From the NCBI GenBank assembly GCA_030598645.1, contig JAUVPN010000098.1, positions 1-8,674 on the forward strand: a stretch of DNA of 8,674 nt, written 5' to 3'. Position numbers and translations under genes: made by a program. Source of the stretch: Hyphomicrobium sp. GTDB taxonomy: Bacteria; Pseudomonadota; Alphaproteobacteria; Rhizobiales; Hyphomicrobiaceae. Every line of letters begins with the position of its first letter. Position 1 is the stretch's first letter. The notes beneath the pieces were generated by a model that saw only the letters and a program-made list of their open reading frames with translations, had not been told where the DNA came from and made no database searches. Shown here piece by piece: positions 6,204 through 8,674 of this stretch.

Positions 6204-6860
6204 GTGTCTGGCTACCCTATCTACATCTTTGATGCATACGGCACCCTGTTCGACCTATCCGCCGCGACCCGAAAGGTTTTGGCGGAGCATCCAAGCACCG
6301 CGCGCCTTTTGTCAGAAATCTGGCGTGCGCGTCAGCTGGAATACGCTTGGACGGACATGGCGCTAGGGTTTCCCACAAATCTTTGGGACGCGACAACGCG
6401 CGCCTTGGATACCGCACTACAGATGGTGGGGTTCGACGGACATGTCCCTTTGCGCGACGACCTGCTGGCGGCTTATGCTGAACTGGGCGCTTACGATGAT
6501 GCATTGCCTACACTGGAGCGGATCAGCACAAAAGGTGGGCGATCTCTAATCTTTTCCAATGCTAACCCCGAAATGCTTCGCAAGTGCGTTGCAGCAGCTA
6601 AGCTGGATAAGGCTTTGGATGAAGCCGTGTCAGTCGACAACGTGGGCTTCTACAAACCTAACCCCAAGGCCTATGCGTATATCCAAGCCCATCTCGGAAT
6701 CGATTCGGCGGATGCATACTTCGTATCATCGAATCCGTGGGATGCCGCCGGCGCAGCGAATGCGCGATTCAAGAGCATTTGGGTGAATCGGCTCCAGCAG
6801 CCCTATTCATTTCCCGCTATGCCACCCTATCGCGAAGTCGGGAGCCTATCGGAACTCTAA
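6204..6860 (+). CDS. Type II (S)-2-haloacid dehalogenase, HAD superfamily
   Basis: This 218-residue protein starts at GTG. The family hydrolyses L-2-haloacids such as 2-chloropropionate to D-2-hydroxyacids and halide through an Asp ester intermediate. Every key residue known for L-DEX-type enzymes is present at the same number: D10 (FDAYGTLFD), T14, R41 (WRARQLEYAW), S118 and N119 (FSNANPEM), K151 (YKPNPKAY), Y157, S175, N177 and D180 (SSNPWDAAG). The small helical cap between motifs I and II is intact. The C-terminus stops soon after SLSEL and is about ten residues shorter than some relatives. No permease or regulator for haloacids is nearby, and the gene follows the peroxidase by 60 bases, so they may share a transcript. 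Natural substrate is not shown by the sequence. Confidence 0.93.
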   Translation: MSGYPIYIFDAYGTLFDLSAATRKVLAEHPSTARLLSEIWRARQLEYAWTDMALGFPTNLWDATTRALDTALQMVGFDGHVPLRDDLLAAYAELGAYDDALPTLERISTKGGRSLIFSNANPEMLRKCVAAAKLDKALDEAVSVDNVGFYKPNPKAYAYIQAHLGIDSADAYFVSSNPWDAAGAANARFKSIWVNRLQQPYSFPAMPPYREVGSLSEL

Positions 6861-7166
6861 GCATACAAAAACTAATAGCGCCAAAGGCATTCACATCGGC
6901 CCTTCTTCCCAAGAAAGCCGGCTAAGGCCGTTATTGTAGGTTTCGCAGGTCCATGGGAGTTGGCTATCGCACGACCTCAACATCAGGCAGGACTCGCAAC
7001 TCCCAGCCGATGGGCTTTTTCACTCGTCAACCGTTGCAAAGTGTAAGTAGGCAAAAGGACATGTGGGCTCCGCGCCCCATCAAGAGCACACGTCAATAGC
7101 GTGCGGCATCCATATCCGGACTGCCTCGACAGCAGACATCTGGACAAGCTCGAAGTCCTTACTGGA
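6861..7166. other. Intergenic region with an inverted repeat and possible terminator
   Basis: No gene is visible. A perfect 9-base inverted repeat, TGGGAGTTG (6954-6962) and CAACTCCCA (6997-7005), encloses 34 bases and is followed at once by a short hairpin and five T. This could be the end of the dehalogenase transcript or a small RNA. AGTCC/GGACT (7154-7168) overlaps the 3' end of the next minus-strand gene. Confidence 0.45.
7005..7020 (+). terminator. Possible weak intrinsic terminator
   Basis: AGCC (7005-7008) pairs with GGCT (7013-7016) around a 4-base loop and is followed by T. The T-run spans 7016-7020. The 4-base stem is short for a terminator, but the upstream 9-base inverted repeat (6954-7005) could add stability. 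It lies about 150 bases after the dehalogenase stop. Confidence 0.3.
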
Positions 7167-7382
7167 CTACGCTTTCGCCATTATCTTATAAGGCCTGCAC
7201 TTGTAACCGCCTTCGCCGATTGACCAATTGGGATTTTGGCGCACCCACTTGGCAAGGGCTACTTGGCCGTACATGGCGCATGCGAAGGGCGTTATGGAAC
7301 CCTCCTCGGCAAAGACGATGCGCTTCTGATCGCAGACTTGACCCGCGAGCAGCGTACAAGCTGAAAAGACGATCTCGATCAT
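7167..7382 (-). CDS. 71-residue cysteine-containing protein, paralog of the gene at 4526-4738
   Basis: The start chosen is ATG 7382, with a GGGGGG run (7390-7395) 7 bases upstream. A frame open further upstream would give 110 residues, but the extra part has no counterpart in the paralog. Shared features with the other copy are MI at the start, C9, C17, FA at 24-25, G28, the core FACAM.GQ (33-40) and a late cysteine before a basic tail. This copy also has KWVRQNPNWSI, a W....P.W pattern that I associate from memory with similar short Rhizobiales hypothetical proteins. The first 17 residues are hydrophobic, and export or membrane attachment is possible but unproven. Four cysteines (9, 17, 35 and 62) could form disulfides if exported. 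Function is unknown. Confidence 0.68.
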   Translation of the reverse strand: MIEIVFSACTLLAGQVCDQKRIVFAEEGSITPFACAMYGQVALAKWVRQNPNWSIGEGGYKCRPYKIMAKA

Positions 7383-7874
7383 CAGTGAACCCCCCGGTTC
7401 GCTAACGCACCCACATCCCCTCGTCACCGATAAGGTACCATGCAAAGGCGCCACAACCTGTGACCCAAAGGCCTCAGGTGATAAGATTTGCATGGACACC
7501 TATGACGGCGAGCGTTACCGGAAACATGATGGTCGCAACCAATTGAAACCATTGGACGCAGCCGAAAAGTGGCCGTGCGTGCGAGACCTTCAAGTTATGC
7601 CGACCTGTCGATTACTAATCGTTGTCGGCTTGGTTCTCCTTACCACAAGGCGGCGTAGGCAGACGCACGATGAGCTAATGTAAAAGTGCGCCAGCTGCCT
7701 GGCGACATCATAATTGCGCGCAAAAACTTCCGACTCGATTTTTCGATCGCGACTTAACGATTCGTCACTGCCCTGATCGGCCCCTTCTGATGATTAATCA
7801 ATTGCCGACCAACGAAGACGCTATAGAAACTCTTCTATGAAAATTTTGAATCCGGCAGCAAGGAGCAACAAAGA
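7383..7874. other. Gap with at most one doubtful small gene
   Basis: This lies between divergent genes and should hold the promoters of both. The only open frame with a ribosome-binding-site-like sequence is at 7492-7683. An AT-rich hairpin, ATAGAA/TTCTAT (7823-7838), lies just before the gene at 7875. I see no clear sigma-70 promoter. Confidence 0.45.
7492..7683 (+). CDS. Doubtful 63-residue open frame with a hydrophobic segment
   Basis: ATG 7492 is preceded by AGGTGA (7476-7481) at 10 bases. The product has a hydrophilic N-terminal half, one hydrophobic segment at about residues 40-52 (CRLLIVVGLVLLT) and then four Arg, which could place it as a single-pass membrane peptide with its tail inside. 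Nothing else supports it, and no family is recognised. It starts in the region upstream of the divergent gene at 7382. Treat it as a weak candidate. Confidence 0.2.
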   Translation: MDTYDGERYRKHDGRNQLKPLDAAEKWPCVRDLQVMPTCRLLIVVGLVLLTTRRRRQTHDELM

Positions 7875-8213
7875 ATGACCCGGTTTTCGACGTGCTGCGT
7901 CGCAATATTGTTTTCCATTTTTTCCGCTTCAGCTATGGCAGAGTCGCCCTCTCAGGGCCTCATCAAGGGTTTCGGGTCAGGCTCAAGCTGTTTTAAGTGG
8001 TTACACGAAGGCGTGACGCAAGGCAGCAATTGGATCTTGGGTTATTGGTCGGGCCGTAATGCAGAAATAGGTACATCGCGCCAGGTCGGCTCAACAGTCG
8101 ACGATGAAGACATCATCGAAGAGATGAGGCACTTGTGCGAGACGGAGCCATCCCTCAGCATCAAGAGTGCAGTCGACAAAGTCTATGGGCGGTTCTTGAA
8201 AGAGAACCGCTAG
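7875..8213 (+). CDS. Secreted protein with two cysteines, HdeA/Rap1a-like in pattern
   Basis: This 112-residue protein starts at ATG 7875 with AAGGAG (7860-7865) 9 bases upstream. Residues 1-22 are a signal peptide (MTRF, a hydrophobic core, ASAMA before E23). The mature part is about 90 residues with two cysteines, C39 (SSCFKWL) and C88 (MRHLCETEP). The order C..W...., W.LGY.SG.N, acidic DDED stretch, C....P..SI..A....Y is one I recall from small secreted hypothetical proteins in Rhizobiales. The spacing also resembles the helical, disulfide-closed HdeA and Rap1a folds, but I cannot assign either. A perfect 8-base hairpin covers its last codons. The hemolysin III-type gene starts 192 bases downstream on the same strand. 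Confidence 0.75.
   Translation: MTRFSTCCVAILFSIFSASAMAESPSQGLIKGFGSGSSCFKWLHEGVTQGSNWILGYWSGRNAEIGTSRQVGSTVDDEDIIEEMRHLCETEPSLSIKSAVDKVYGRFLKENR
8189..8210 (+). terminator. Stem-loop at the end of the secreted-protein gene
   Basis: GCGGTTCT (8189-8196) pairs perfectly with AGAACCGC (8203-8210) around a 6-base loop, ending just before the TAG at 8211. No T-run follows, so it could protect the 3' end or pause polymerase rather than act as an intrinsic terminator. Confidence 0.3.
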
Positions 8214-8405
8214 GGCATCAGGAGTTGTCGAAGCCTGCCTGCAAACGGCGAGCTTCACAGTTCGCCAGACCGCGCTGTTACCCAGGAGACCACCCCACGC
8301 TAATAAGTCGTTTACGTATTTGGTCAGGAAAAATTGCATCGGGCTTGGCACAAAGCCAAGCTCAAGAGCAAAGCGTTCTGCAACTTGCCCAATTTACGCA
8401 CATTC

Positions 8406-8674
8406 ATGCCCGAAAACTTTCCGAAATACTCGTTTGGCGAGCGCGTAGCTGACGGCGCAATTCACATCATCGGCGTGACGGCCAGTCTCTCAGCGGCGAC
8501 CATTCTCGTCATCTTCGCTTTCCACCATCTCCCATCGTTGTCATTCGTGAGTTTGTCTATATACGGGGTCGGGCTCGTCGCAGTATTCGGCTGCTCTGCA
8601 GCCTACCATCTGATCAACAAGCCCAGGCTTAAAGCCATCCTGCGGCGCTGTGACCATGCAGCGATTTATTTGAA
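8406..8674 (+). CDS. Hemolysin III / PAQR-family membrane protein, 3' partial
   Basis: Eighty-nine codons from ATG 8406 are open to the right edge. The sequence has the signature of the hemolysin III (YqfA-type) branch of the PAQR family: E12..D16..H20 in GERVADGAIHIIG, then S64..YH68 in GCSAAYHL, then DH (83-84) in RRCDHAAIYL. These acidic and His positions belong to the conserved metal site of PAQR proteins; the final His motif lies beyond the window. Hydrophobic stretches at about 19-39 and 47-70 are the first two membrane helices, and the third begins at 85. Full-length relatives are roughly 200-220 residues, so more than half is missing. No good ribosome binding site precedes this ATG. 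Membrane location is firm; a haemolytic role is not implied by the family name. Confidence 0.87.
   Translation, partial: MPENFPKYSFGERVADGAIHIIGVTASLSAATILVIFAFHHLPSLSFVSLSIYGVGLVAVFGCSAAYHLINKPRLKAILRRCDHAAIYL

Noticed and set aside
1..8674. CRISPR arrays, tRNA or rRNA genes, transposases and phage genes
   Set aside because: I looked for regular repeat-spacer patterns, T-loop-like sequences and transposase-like frames on both strands and found none.

Overview
The window looks like an accessory stretch of an alphaproteobacterial chromosome, most likely a Bradyrhizobium or other Rhizobiales relative. This inference rests on short TGTCCGC/AGCGGACA hairpin repeats of a kind I recall from Rhizobiales intergenic DNA, on several very small secreted proteins of unknown function, and on strong Shine-Dalgarno sites. 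It is not proven from this sequence alone. I see no CRISPR array, tRNA, rRNA, transposase, integrase or recognisable defence operon.

Layout. Positions 1-1497 (minus) hold a nearly complete aconitase X family gene that runs off the left edge. It has an unusual N-terminal extension with a twin-arginine-like leader. Its body is clearly more GC-rich than the rest of the window. Positions 1498-5573 form a loosely packed region. It contains an 87-residue beta-repeat secreted protein (2223-2486, +), a 141-residue secreted protein (2816-3241, -), a degenerate HNH-like protein (3337-3789, -), a 70-residue cysteine-containing protein (4526-4738, +) and a small helical protein (5034-5249, -). Long gene-poor gaps between them carry the hairpin repeats.

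Positions 5574-6860 (+) carry the two most clearly enzymatic complete genes: a probably exported glutathione peroxidase-type thiol peroxidase, then a type II 2-haloacid dehalogenase with a GTG start and the complete family catalytic set. They lie 60 bases apart and may be co-transcribed. Positions 7167-7382 (-) hold a second 70-residue protein that aligns with the one at 4526-4738, so the two form a paralogous pair. Positions 7875-8213 (+) encode a 112-residue secreted protein with two cysteines. At 8406-8674 (+) the first 89 codons of a hemolysin III/PAQR-type membrane protein run off the right edge.

Functional reading. The genes do not form one obvious pathway. The common thread is envelope or periplasm: a Tat-type leader on AcnX, a signal peptide on the peroxidase, and three small proteins with signal peptides. 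The best leads for something undescribed are the Tat-leader AcnX, the duplicated 70-residue family, the HNH-like protein without its catalytic histidine, and a leader hairpin overlapping the ribosome binding site of the gene at 2223.
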